The notes beneath the pieces were generated by a model. That model was not told the origin of the DNA, made no database searches, and worked only from the letters and a program-made list of their open reading frames with translations. From contig CAYSBK010000027.1 of the NCBI GenBank assembly GCA_964429265.1, positions 1-19,850 on the forward strand: a DNA stretch of 19,850 nucleotides, in the 5' to 3' direction. The translations under genes were made by a program, and so were the position numbers. The DNA comes from CAYSBK01 sp964429265. GTDB lineage: Bacteria > Planctomycetota > Phycisphaerae > Sedimentisphaerales > Anaerobacaceae. Numbering within the stretch: the first letter of the stretch is position 1; each line of letters starts with the position of its first letter. Positions 6,647-14,617 of the stretch are shown here, piece by piece.

Positions 6647-6713
6647 GCTGAAAAACCTACCTGCGGCCGAAGACCGGAGGAAAGACGGGGCCTGGCGGCG
6701 GCAGGGGCGGTTT

Positions 6714-6745
6714 TTGCTGGCCGGAGGTGCAAACGGGGCTATAAT
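6714..6745 (+). promoter_or_regulatory. Weak candidate promoter for lptD
   Basis: A perfect TATAAT (6740-6745) lies 52 bp before the lptD ATG. The nearest -35-like sequence, TTGCTG (6714-6719), is 20 bp away, longer than optimal, so the site may need an activator or may be weak. It is divergent from the pilT promoter within the same 244-bp intergenic region. Confidence 0.4.
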
Positions 6746-6797
6746 CATCGTTTGCCGTGGAACGGCTGCCGGGGACAATTTCCCGAGCGGCGGCACA

Positions 6798-9725
6798 ATG
6801 TTTACGAGAAGCACTATGCGGACAGTGTTGATTGTAGTGGGCGTGGTTGCAGCGGCTGCTTATGGGGCCGGGCAGGACCCCGCGACGACTGGGCCGGACG
6901 CCGGTGGCGGGGCTTCGGCGTGGCCTGTACGCGTGACAGGAAGCAGAGTTGCTACGCACGTTGATTCGCAGGGGCAGCAGGTACTGGTTTTCCCGGCGGG
7001 CTTTTCTATGTCGGTGGCGGCGGCCAGGATTTCCGGTGACGAGGCGGTGGTGTTTCTGCGGCGGGTGACGGATGAGTCCACGAAGGGGTTTTATTACGAT
7101 GTGAGGGCATGGGTTCGCGGGCGTGCATCGGCGAAGAAGACGGCCGGGGTTAGGGGCCTGACGGTTTGCAAATCCGATGGCGGGCGGGCGATGTTGGTGC
7201 GTCTTACGACCGCAGGGGAGGTTTTCCTGGAAGCGTCTGAGAGGATCGGTCCCGGCGATGCCGAGATGGACCTGTACGGGCGGGCTTACACAGCGATTTC
7301 CGGCGGTAATCTGGAGAAGCCGGCGGCCAGGCAGCCGCAGGCAGAAGCGCCGGTGGGCGGTGCGGGTGCAGCGGTGCCGGCAGAGGTCAGGCAGGGGGGC
7401 GGGTACCCGGTGATTTTCGGGCCGTTGACGGGGTTGCCGGTGAAAGTTGAGCGGACGGTAGAGGCTAACGGTATAGCTGTGGCGACGATTATAGGACGTT
7501 CGCTGATATACCAGAGGCAGCCGAGCGGAAAGGTTCTGGAGCTGAAGGCCGACAACGCGGTGGTCTGGTACCGACAGGAAGCAGAAGGTGCCGCCGGCGA
7601 AGCAGCCGGCGGGCAGGAGTTGCTTGCGGGGGGGGCGGTGCAGGCGGTTTACCTGTGTGGGGACGTGGTTTTGAGCGAAGGGCTGCGGACGATACGTGCA
7701 GAAGAATTGTACTACGACTTTGAGCGGAAGAAAGGGCTGGCGGTTCGTGCGGAGTTCAGGACGTTCGACATCAGACGTGGGGTTCCGATTTATATTCGTG
7801 CGGAGAAGTTGCGGCAGATAGCGGCCAACGAGTTCAGTGCCGAGAATGTCACGCTTACGACCAGCGAGTTCCACAGGCCGCAGTTTTCACTGGAGGTTGG
7901 GCGGATAACAGTGATCGACAAGACCGCTGTGCAGGCGGAGCACGAGGTTTCGGACGGCAGCTTTGACGCACGGATGCGGGACGTTCGTATGAAGGCTGGG
8001 GATGCGACGATATTCTACTGGCCTTTTTTGCGGAGCAACCTTGAAAGGCCGGACACGGCGATAAAGAGTATTCACGGCGGATACGACAGCGACTTTGGAG
8101 CGTCGGTGGAGACTCGGTGGTACCTGTGGCGTCTGCTGGGGCTGGCCGAGCCCGAAGGGGTTGAGGGGACGTTTTCGGCGGACTATTTCAGCGAGCGCGG
8201 CCCGGGTACGGGTGCTGAGATTCGGTACACCGGGCAGGAGTATCTGGGGCGGATGCTGGGCTACGTTATACACGACAGGGGCGAAGACGACCTCGGCAGG
8301 ACCGCCGACAGGAAGAACCTTGAGCCGCCGCGGGAGCTTCGGGGCCGTTTTCTATGGCAGGACCGGCATTTTCTGCCGTACAACTGGCAACTCACCAGCG
8401 AGATAAGCTACCTTTCGGATGAAAATTTTCTGGAAAGCTTCTATCGCGGGGAGTTTTACGCAGGCAAGGAGCAGGAGACACTGGTTCACCTGAAGCGCAT
8501 AGAGGACAACTGGGGGATTTCGATACTTGGCAAGGCCCAGATAAACGATTTTGCGGACCAGCTCGAGCAGCTTCCAAGTATCTCGCATCACCTGGCGGGC
8601 CAGTCGTTGCTGGGTGACCGCGTGACGCTTTACAGCGACAGCCAGGTCGGCCGGTTTCGGCAGCGTCTGGATTCGCCGGTGGCGGGGATGTCGGAGGAGT
8701 CGTTTGGGTTCTTTTCGGAGCGAGCGGAAGTGGACGTTCCGATGCGGGCGGGTAACTGGAAGTTTGTTCCGTTCGTTGCGGCGACGGTGGCGTACGAGGA
8801 CGGGGCGGGTTTTCACACGGACCTGGCCGGGAACGGGGCGGCCGCCGAAGAGCACGTCTGGTTTGCAGAGGTCGGCGGGCGGGCGTCTACGCAGTACTGG
8901 AAGGTGTACCCGAACGTGAAATCGAAGCTGTGGGACCTGAACAGGCTCAGGCACGTGGTAACGCCGTACGTCACGGCGACCGGCTTCACCGAAAGCGACC
9001 GGGTGGTTGAGCAGCGGGACGTAGTGCAGTTGGGGCTCTCGCAAAGGCTGCAGACAAAGCGAGGCCCGCCACGGCGGCAGCGAACCGTTGACTGGATGCG
9101 TCTTGATACGGCGGTTACGTTTGTCAACGACCCGGCCGACGAAGCGGTCAGCCCGAGCCGGCTGTTGTGGAACAAGCCGTTTATTCCGCTGCTGGACACG
9201 CACGACAGGCCTTTGCCGCCGGTGGACAGGCGTTACAGCAGCGTTTTTGGGCCTCAGCGGAACTATTTCAGCGCCGATTACACGCTGAACCTGAGCGACA
9301 CGACTGCGGTGCTGGGCGATATGTATATGGACGTTCAGAGCGGGACGGTCGAACAGCTCGACGTAGGGTTTTCGCAGCTTCGGTGGCCGGACCTGAGCTA
9401 CTACGTGGGCAGCCGATACCTTCGGAACGTGGACGTTCTGGATGAAGAAGGCTCGCATGCGTTTACGTTTGCGGCCACGTACAAGCTTGACCCGCGGTAC
9501 ACGGTTGTGTTTTCGCAGCAGTACGACTTTGATTACGGCACCAACATAGAGAGCGAGATAACACTGCTGAGGCGTTATCAGCGGATGTACTGGGGCATTA
9601 CGTACAGCATCGACGAATCGCTGGACCGCCAGGCGGTGGTGCTGAGCATCTGGCCCGAAGGTGTGCCGGAACTGGCGCTGGGGCCGCGGCGGTATATGGG
9701 GCTGGTCGGTACGGCCGGTGATTGA
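6798..9725 (+). CDS. lptD: LptD-like LPS-assembly outer-membrane protein
   Basis: LptD is the outer-membrane barrel that inserts lipopolysaccharide into the outer leaflet, fed by LptA. From ATG 6798 the protein has 975 residues; a second possible start is ATG 6816. It opens with a signal peptide (RTVLIVVGVVAAAAYG, cleavage likely near AYGAG-QDP). The N-terminal half holds OstA/LptA-like beta segments, for example VYLCGDVVLSEGLRTIRAEE, and a second similar repeat near residues 40-160. A transition block like that of LptD, DATIFYWPFLRSNLERP, then leads into a long barrel-type region rich in alternating aromatic and polar strands, including LWDLNRLRHVVTPYVTATGF. The frame is open back to 6576, but the upstream part lacks a signal sequence and overlaps promoters. 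A run of eight G (7628-7635) lies inside the coding sequence. The family assignment is by motif resemblance; whether this lineage makes classical LPS is not shown here. Confidence 0.82.
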   Translation: MFTRSTMRTVLIVVGVVAAAAYGAGQDPATTGPDAGGGASAWPVRVTGSRVATHVDSQGQQVLVFPAGFSMSVAAARISGDEAVVFLRRVTDESTKGFYYDVRAWVRGRASAKKTAGVRGLTVCKSDGGRAMLVRLTTAGEVFLEASERIGPGDAEMDLYGRAYTAISGGNLEKPAARQPQAEAPVGGAGAAVPAEVRQGGGYPVIFGPLTGLPVKVERTVEANGIAVATIIGRSLIYQRQPSGKVLELKADNAVVWYRQEAEGAAGEAAGGQELLAGGAVQAVYLCGDVVLSEGLRTIRAEELYYDFERKKGLAVRAEFRTFDIRRGVPIYIRAEKLRQIAANEFSAENVTLTTSEFHRPQFSLEVGRITVIDKTAVQAEHEVSDGSFDARMRDVRMKAGDATIFYWPFLRSNLERPDTAIKSIHGGYDSDFGASVETRWYLWRLLGLAEPEGVEGTFSADYFSERGPGTGAEIRYTGQEYLGRMLGYVIHDRGEDDLGRTADRKNLEPPRELRGRFLWQDRHFLPYNWQLTSEISYLSDENFLESFYRGEFYAGKEQETLVHLKRIEDNWGISILGKAQINDFADQLEQLPSISHHLAGQSLLGDRVTLYSDSQVGRFRQRLDSPVAGMSEESFGFFSERAEVDVPMRAGNWKFVPFVAATVAYEDGAGFHTDLAGNGAAAEEHVWFAEVGGRASTQYWKVYPNVKSKLWDLNRLRHVVTPYVTATGFTESDRVVEQRDVVQLGLSQRLQTKRGPPRRQRTVDWMRLDTAVTFVNDPADEAVSPSRLLWNKPFIPLLDTHDRPLPPVDRRYSSVFGPQRNYFSADYTLNLSDTTAVLGDMYMDVQSGTVEQLDVGFSQLRWPDLSYYVGSRYLRNVDVLDEEGSHAFTFAATYKLDPRYTVVFSQQYDFDYGTNIESEITLLRRYQRMYWGITYSIDESLDRQAVVLSIWPEGVPELALGPRRYMGLVGTAGD
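7628..7635 (+). repeat. G8 homopolymer inside lptD
   Basis: Eight consecutive G (codons GCG GGG GGG GCG) are the longest mononucleotide tract I noticed in the window. A one-base slip would shift the frame about 28% into the gene. It could be a sequencing-error hotspot or a contingency tract. Confidence 0.8.
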
Positions 9726-9731
9726 TATAAT
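9723..9731 (+). promoter_or_regulatory. Candidate extended -10 promoter for fba
   Basis: TGATATAAT (9723-9731) is an extended -10 with a perfect TATAAT, and its first bases are the lptD stop codon. No good -35 is visible, which is tolerated with an extended -10. Initiation near 9738 would give a leader of about 95 nt containing the hairpin at 9757-9785. Confidence 0.5.
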
Positions 9732-9756
9732 GGTGTGATGTTCGGGCTGAACGTCA

Positions 9757-9785
9757 GCGGCAAGCGTCTCGTGGACGTTTGCCGT
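9757..9785 (+). promoter_or_regulatory. Strong hairpin in the lptD-fba intergenic leader
   Basis: CGGCAAGCGTC and GACGTTTGCCG pair over 11 contiguous positions (one G-U) around a 5-nt loop, TCGTG. No T-run follows on the plus strand, so it does not look like a rho-independent terminator. It would sit in the 5' leader of the fba transcript, about 48 nt before the ATG. It could be an mRNA-stabilising or processing element, or an attenuation site after lptD. Confidence 0.6.
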
Positions 9786-9817
9786 CAAGCAAGCAAGGAA
9801 CCTGCGAAAGAATCGTT

Positions 9818-9823
9818 AAGGAG
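9818..9823 (+). promoter_or_regulatory. fba ribosome-binding site
   Basis: AAGGAG lies 9 nt before the ATG at 9833 and selects that start over the longer open frame beginning at 9779, whose first 18 residues do not resemble an aldolase N-terminus. Confidence 0.8.
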
Positions 9824-9832
9824 CAGCCGCCT

Positions 9833-10783
9833 ATGGCACTGGTTGGAACAAAGAAGATGTTTGAGATGGCGATGAAGAACGGCTACGCCATCGGCGCGTT
9901 CAATGTCAACAATATGGAGATTACGCAGGGTATCGTGTGGGCGGCGGCGGAGGAGAAGGCACCGCTTATTCTGCAGGTCTCGCGCGGGGCACGCTCGTAC
10001 GCGAGCATTACGTACCTCAAGGCGATCATCGACGCGGCGGTTCGGGAGAATCCGGAGATTCCGATAGCCACCCACCTGGACCACGGCGATTCGTTCGAGA
10101 CGGCAAAACAGTTTATCGACGATGGGTTCACGTCGGTGATGATCGACGCATCGAAGTTGCCGTTTGAAGAGAACGTAAAGGTCACCCGCCGCGTCGTCGA
10201 GTATGCGCATTCGCAGGGGGTTCCGGTGGAGGCGGAGCTTGGCCAGCTCGGCGGGATCGAGGAGGACGTGGTGGGGGTTTCGGCCGACGATATAAGCAAG
10301 TTCCTGACGGACCCGGACCAGGCGGTGGAGTTCGTGGAGGCCACCGGCTGCGATTCGCTGGCGGTGGCGTGCGGGACAAGCCACGGCGCGTACAAGTTCA
10401 AGAGCGAGCCGAAGCTGGCATTCGACGTTATCGAGAAGATTTCGGAGAAGCTTCCTGGTTTTCCGCTGGTGATGCACGGTTCCAGCAGCGTGCTGAAGGA
10501 GTTCAAGGACCTGATTAACAAGTACGGCGGGAATATGCCGGACGCAATGGGGGTTCCGGAAGAGGCGATAAGCAAGGCGGCGAAGATGGCCATTTGCAAG
10601 GTGAACATTGATACTGACCTTCGGATGGCGCTGACCGCGAAGATAAGGCAGGTTTTTGCCGAAAACCCTGCCGAGTTTGACCCGCGAAAGTACCTTGGGC
10701 CTGGTCGGGAGGCGATCCGTGAGATGGTCCGGCACAAACTGCACGTGCTGGGTTGTGCAGGAAAAGCCGCCGAGTGTTCCTGA
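9833..10783 (+). CDS. fba: Class II fructose-bisphosphate aldolase
   Basis: The enzyme reversibly cleaves fructose-1,6-bisphosphate to dihydroxyacetone phosphate and glyceraldehyde-3-phosphate, in glycolysis and gluconeogenesis in the cytoplasm. The 316-residue protein is of usual class II length and is metal-dependent. It shows the catalytic Asp83 and zinc ligand His84 in HLDHG, Glu135 in AELGQLGG, His184 in GTSHGAYK and His215 in MHGSSSV. NIDTDLR near 258-264 belongs to the phosphate-binding region. Tagatose-bisphosphate aldolases share these motifs, so substrate is inferred from the lack of any sugar-specific neighbours. It has a clear AAGGAG site, its own candidate promoter and a leader hairpin. 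The S41 protease gene follows after 63 nt. Confidence 0.95.
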   Translation: MALVGTKKMFEMAMKNGYAIGAFNVNNMEITQGIVWAAAEEKAPLILQVSRGARSYASITYLKAIIDAAVRENPEIPIATHLDHGDSFETAKQFIDDGFTSVMIDASKLPFEENVKVTRRVVEYAHSQGVPVEAELGQLGGIEEDVVGVSADDISKFLTDPDQAVEFVEATGCDSLAVACGTSHGAYKFKSEPKLAFDVIEKISEKLPGFPLVMHGSSSVLKEFKDLINKYGGNMPDAMGVPEEAISKAAKMAICKVNIDTDLRMALTAKIRQVFAENPAEFDPRKYLGPGREAIREMVRHKLHVLGCAGKAAECS

Positions 10784-10846
10784 AGACGCGAGCCTGCCTT
10801 TGAACCTGCCTATATAAAGCAGCGACAAGCACAAGAAAGAACAATT

Positions 10847-13108
10847 ATGACGTTTGAAAAGGACAAGCCGCCCGGCAAGAGTACCAGGTACGCTGGACTG
10901 TTATTTGGTCTGGTAGTCTTCTTATTGTGTCGGCACAGCAGTGGAGGATGGGGGCCGGTGTCGCCGGTCGTGGTGCCCCCTCCTGCCGAGGTGAACATTT
11001 CGGCTGCGGCGTCGGCCGAGCCGGCCGACGACCAGGACCTCGTGAGCAGGGTTTGTAAACTGATTTGCCAGGGTGATTTCGAGCAGGCGGGTCGGCTGAT
11101 AGAAGCGACGCCGGCGCGGTACGACTCGGATCTTCACCAGTTGCTGAAGATCGTTTATGAATACAAGGCTATAAATCAGCGTCGCGCTGTGGCTCGGCAG
11201 AGTGCGTATGCCAAGAAGCTCAGCGAGTTGGACAAACTTCGCGTCGAGTTTGACGCAAATGATGCCAACGATGCCAACGACGGCGGCGAGCTTGTTCGGG
11301 CTTTGTCGGCGATAGCGACGGCGGCGAGCCTGGCCGATGAGCAGCAGAAGCAGGCGCTGCTTGCAAGACCGTTTGTTCAGGAGGTTTTCAGTAAGGCGCT
11401 TGCGCGGGCGGCGGAATATGAATCGGCGGGCAAGTGGCTGGAGTCGTACACAAACTGCTATAGCTGGCTGCAGTCGATAATGCCGGACAACAAGCAGTAT
11501 TCCGAACATGCCGAGGAGCTGGTGGAAAAGGCCGGCATCGTTGCATCGCTGCAGGACAGCCCCTGCGAGACGCGGAAGGAACGCTTCGAGAATATAGAAG
11601 CGAAAATGTTCAAGCGTGCGATTGACGCGCTGCATTTCAATTACGTGAACATCATTCATTACCGCGACATGGCGGTGAAGGCGATTCGTCGCTGCAGGAT
11701 GCTGGCCGAGGTTATGAGCGTTTTGGAGAGACAGTCCTCGAAGGCGTCGTCGGCGGGCGGCGGTGAGGGCACTCTGGATTCGCAGAAACTTGCGGCGTGG
11801 TCGGCGGCGCTGTCGGCTCTGCTGGACGAGATCGACGGCTACGCGATGGGCATCAGCAAAGACAAGTTCATAGACATCTTCGAGAAGGTGCTTGCGCTGA
11901 ACTCGACGACGGTGGAGCTGCCGCGGCAACTGCTGATTGCGCAGTTCGCGGAGGCGTCGTTGTCGGCACTGGACCCGTACACGGTTATGGTCTGGCCGCG
12001 GCAGGTCAAGAACTTCGAGAAGACGATGACCAACGAGTTTACGGGCATCGGGATAGAGATTTCGAAGGAGAAAGGTCTGCTGACGGTGGCGAGCCTGCTT
12101 CCAGGTACGCCTGCTTACAACTCCGGTCTCGACGCCGGCGACGTAATCGAGGCGGTGGACGGGGTGCCGACCAAAGATATGTCGCTGCACTGCGCGGTCA
12201 GGCGGATAACCGGTCCCGCGGGCACGCAGGTCAGGCTCACAATCAGGCGGCCCGGCGAGAAAGGAACCAGGGAGATATTGATAACGCGTGCGAGGATAAC
12301 GGTTCCCACGATTCGCGGGTGGAAGCGGACCGAGCAGGGCCGGTGGCTGTATATGATAGACGAGGCGTCCCGGATAGGTTACGTGCGGTTGACGAGTTTT
12401 TCGGCCACGACGCCGGACGACCTGGAGAAGGTATTGAAACAGCTCGAAAGCCGGGGCCTTGCGGGGCTTATTCTGGACCTTCGGTTCAACTCGGGGGGAC
12501 TGCTTGATAGCGCGGTGGCCGTATGTGACAAGTTCATAAAAGAAGGACTGATCGTCAAGACGCAGCCGAGGTTCATGCCGAGTTATGCCACCGCGCACAA
12601 AAAGGGCACGCACCCGGACTACCCGCTCGTGATACTGATAAACCAGTACTCGGCAAGTGCATCGGAGATCGTGGCCGGGGCATTGCACGATGAGAAATAC
12701 AGGCGTGCGATACTGGTGGGCCAGCGGACCCACGGCAAGGGCAGCGTACAGGGTATAACTCCGTATCCGGGCGGCGGCGCGCAGCTCAAGTACACGATGG
12801 CTTATTATCACCTGCCGTCTGGGCAGAAGGTGAAAAGCCGGGATGAGAGCAAGAAGGAAGGCCTGGAAGACTGGGGTATTGCGCCCGATATAGAGATCAA
12901 GTTACGGGGCGATGAGATCAAGAAGATGCTCGACGTCCAAAGGGAAAATGACGTTCTCGTCAAGGCCGACCACGACAACGGCACGGTGCCGGTTAATAAG
13001 CACGCCCTGGCCGAGACGCTGGAGGCGGACCCGCAGTTGGCGGTTGCGCTTCTGGCGGTCAGGGCCAAGCTGATTCAGCACTCGCACAAATTGGCCAAGG
13101 CGGGGTAA
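10847..13108 (+). CDS. S41 family C-terminal processing peptidase with long N-terminal extension
   Basis: Carboxyl-terminal processing proteases (Prc/CtpA type) cut periplasmic or membrane substrates from their C-terminal end. This 753-residue protein has an N-terminal membrane segment (about 15-28) that probably serves as a signal anchor. It is followed by a Pro/Ala linker and a helical region (about 60-390) with no recognised family, rich in Ala, Leu and Glu and perhaps tetratricopeptide-like. A PDZ domain (about 397-465, TGIGIEISKEKGLLTVASL, then GLDAGDVIEAVDG) precedes the S41 core, which has LILDLRFNSGG (541-551), the nucleophile box SASASE (602-607) and Lys631 in THGKGSVQ. All catalytic elements look intact. 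The extension is longer than in CtpA/CtpB and nearer in size to E. coli Prc, but not obviously the same. lysS follows after 49 nt. Confidence 0.9.
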   Translation: MTFEKDKPPGKSTRYAGLLFGLVVFLLCRHSSGGWGPVSPVVVPPPAEVNISAAASAEPADDQDLVSRVCKLICQGDFEQAGRLIEATPARYDSDLHQLLKIVYEYKAINQRRAVARQSAYAKKLSELDKLRVEFDANDANDANDGGELVRALSAIATAASLADEQQKQALLARPFVQEVFSKALARAAEYESAGKWLESYTNCYSWLQSIMPDNKQYSEHAEELVEKAGIVASLQDSPCETRKERFENIEAKMFKRAIDALHFNYVNIIHYRDMAVKAIRRCRMLAEVMSVLERQSSKASSAGGGEGTLDSQKLAAWSAALSALLDEIDGYAMGISKDKFIDIFEKVLALNSTTVELPRQLLIAQFAEASLSALDPYTVMVWPRQVKNFEKTMTNEFTGIGIEISKEKGLLTVASLLPGTPAYNSGLDAGDVIEAVDGVPTKDMSLHCAVRRITGPAGTQVRLTIRRPGEKGTREILITRARITVPTIRGWKRTEQGRWLYMIDEASRIGYVRLTSFSATTPDDLEKVLKQLESRGLAGLILDLRFNSGGLLDSAVAVCDKFIKEGLIVKTQPRFMPSYATAHKKGTHPDYPLVILINQYSASASEIVAGALHDEKYRRAILVGQRTHGKGSVQGITPYPGGGAQLKYTMAYYHLPSGQKVKSRDESKKEGLEDWGIAPDIEIKLRGDEIKKMLDVQRENDVLVKADHDNGTVPVNKHALAETLEADPQLAVALLAVRAKLIQHSHKLAKAG
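11252..11281 (+). repeat. In-frame 9-bp repeat encoding Asp-Ala-Asn units
   Basis: GACGCAAAT, GATGCCAAC and GATGCCAAC, followed by GAC, encode DANDANDAND near residues 136-145 of the S41 protease. The last two units are identical at the DNA level. It is a flexible acidic linker that could vary in copy number without breaking the frame. Confidence 0.8.
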
Positions 13109-13157
13109 GGCCGGATATGCGGTGAGCGTGACCCGGTCCGGCAAGGGAGTGCATAAC

Positions 13158-14603
13158 TTGTCGATCAAGAAGAACACAAAGCTCGAACAGCAGCGGCAAA
13201 ACAAGCTGGCGCAAATCAGGCAGCTTGGCTGCGACCCCTACGGCGGCCGATTCGACGGCTGGGAACCTGCGGAAAAGCTCAAGGCCCGCTTCGACCCCGA
13301 CAAGCAGCAGGAAGTTACCTGTGCCGGCAGGATCGTGTTGCTTCGGGATATAGGCAAGCTGATATTCATCACGCTTCGGGATAGCAGCGGCACCATCCAG
13401 GTCGGCCTCAGCAAGAACCTGCTGGCGCAGCAGTGGGCGCTTGCGAAGCTGCTGGAAACGGGTGATTTGATAGGGGCGTCCGGGGAACTCGGCAAGACGC
13501 GTACGGGGGAGATAACGGTCTGGGCGAAGCAGCTTACGATTCTGGCCAAATGCCTGCTTCCGCCGCCGGAGAAATGGCACGGGCTTGCCGACGTCGATAT
13601 GAGGTATCGCCTTCGGTACGTGGATTTGTGGGCGAACCCGGAGGTTATGGCGAGATTCAAGAAACGCAGTGACATCATCGCGACTATTCGGCATTTTCTG
13701 CAGCAGCGAGGTTTCATCGAGGTGGAGACCCCAATGATGCAGACCGTGGCGGGCGGGGCTGCGGCAAAACCCTTCGTCACTCACCACAACGCGCTGGACC
13801 TGGACTTGTTCCTTCGGATCGCCCCGGAGCTGTTCCTGAAGCGTCTGCTTGTGGGGGGGATGGAAAAGGTCTTCGAGATAAACCGCAATTTCCGCAACGA
13901 GGGCCTAAGCAGACAGCACAACCCGGAGTTCACGATGCTCGAGCTGTACCAGGCGTACGCGGATTACAACGTGATGATGGAGCTGGCCGAAGAGCTTATC
14001 TCGAGCTGCGTGGAGAAGTACTGCGGCACCAGCACGGTGGAGTTCGACGGAATGACGATCGACTACGGCCGGCCGTGGAAGCGATACAGCTACGCGGAGT
14101 TGCTTGAAAGGTTCAGCGGCTGCAAGCTCGACGACGCACCGGCCGTGCGCAAGAAGGCATCCGAGCTGGGCATCGACCACGGGGCGATGGACGACGTGGT
14201 GGTGGTTGAGAAGGTTTTTGAAGCGACGGTGGAGCCGAACCTCGTAAATCCGACTTTTGTTGTCGATTATCCTGCGCAGTTGTGTCCGCTTACCAGGCGC
14301 AAGAAGGACTCACCGGAGCTTGCCGAGCGTTTCGAGTTGTACGTGGGGACGATGGAACTGGCGAACGCTTACAGCGAGTTGAATGACCCGGCGGTGCAGG
14401 AAGAGAACTTCAGGATGCAGCTTCGCGGGCAGGCCGAGTCGATGGCCAAGATGGACGAGGATTTCATAAGGGCGCTGAAGTACGGAATGCCGCCGGCGGG
14501 CGGACTCGGCATCGGCATCGACAGGCTGATAATGGTATTAACGGGCGCATCGAGCATACGTGACGTGGTGTTGTTTCCGCTTCTGAAACCTGCCGGGCGC
14601 TGA
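13158..14603 (+). CDS. lysS: Lysyl-tRNA synthetase, class II
   Basis: LysRS attaches lysine to tRNA-Lys. I place the start at TTG 13158, with AAGGGAG (13143-13149) 8 nt upstream. This gives 481 residues beginning MSIKKNTKLEQQRQNKLAQI, like other LysRS N-termini. A GTG at 13122 would add 12 residues without a better site. An N-terminal OB-fold anticodon domain (about 40-140, AGRIVLLRDIGKLIFITLRD) is followed by the class II core. Motif 2 is FRNEGLSRQHNPEFTMLE (about 245-262) and motif 3 is GLGIGIDRLIM (about 448-458). PPAGG before motif 3 and SIRDVVLFPLLKP at the end are also typical. The gene is complete and ordinary. It lies 14 nt before the first lipoprotein-transporter permease. Confidence 0.96.
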   Translation: MSIKKNTKLEQQRQNKLAQIRQLGCDPYGGRFDGWEPAEKLKARFDPDKQQEVTCAGRIVLLRDIGKLIFITLRDSSGTIQVGLSKNLLAQQWALAKLLETGDLIGASGELGKTRTGEITVWAKQLTILAKCLLPPPEKWHGLADVDMRYRLRYVDLWANPEVMARFKKRSDIIATIRHFLQQRGFIEVETPMMQTVAGGAAAKPFVTHHNALDLDLFLRIAPELFLKRLLVGGMEKVFEINRNFRNEGLSRQHNPEFTMLELYQAYADYNVMMELAEELISSCVEKYCGTSTVEFDGMTIDYGRPWKRYSYAELLERFSGCKLDDAPAVRKKASELGIDHGAMDDVVVVEKVFEATVEPNLVNPTFVVDYPAQLCPLTRRKKDSPELAERFELYVGTMELANAYSELNDPAVQEENFRMQLRGQAESMAKMDEDFIRALKYGMPPAGGLGIGIDRLIMVLTGASSIRDVVLFPLLKPAGR

Positions 14604-14617
14604 CGATTGGGCGGGCA

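Noticed and set aside
6576..6797. N-terminal extension of lptD by 74 residues
   Set aside because: It would bury the signal peptide internally and includes both promoter candidates; start at 6798 (or 6816) preferred.
6554..6814. N-terminal extension of pilT by 87 residues
   Set aside because: The extension is Pro/Arg-rich, not PilT-like, and crosses the extended -10 promoter at 6618-6626.
8352..9788. 478-codon minus-strand open frame opposite lptD
   Set aside because: Composition is Arg/Pro/His/Val-rich as expected for the antisense of a GC-rich gene, with no motifs; lptD explains the region.
9738..9872. Small ORF starting ATG 9738 in the fba leader
   Set aside because: Its codons coincide with the hairpin, it has no ribosome-binding site and it runs out of frame into fba; more likely chance.
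10811..10818. TATATAAA box before the S41 gene as promoter
   Set aside because: No -35 or extended -10 at the right distance; the 63-nt gap is compatible with co-transcription from fba.
10922..12811. 629-codon minus-strand open frame opposite the S41 protease
   Set aside because: Arg-rich antisense shadow of a recognised gene with intact catalytic motifs on the plus strand.
13122..13157. GTG start for lysS adding 12 residues
   Set aside because: The TTG at 13158 has the better-spaced AAGGGAG site and a typical LysRS N-terminus; the added residues look non-coding.
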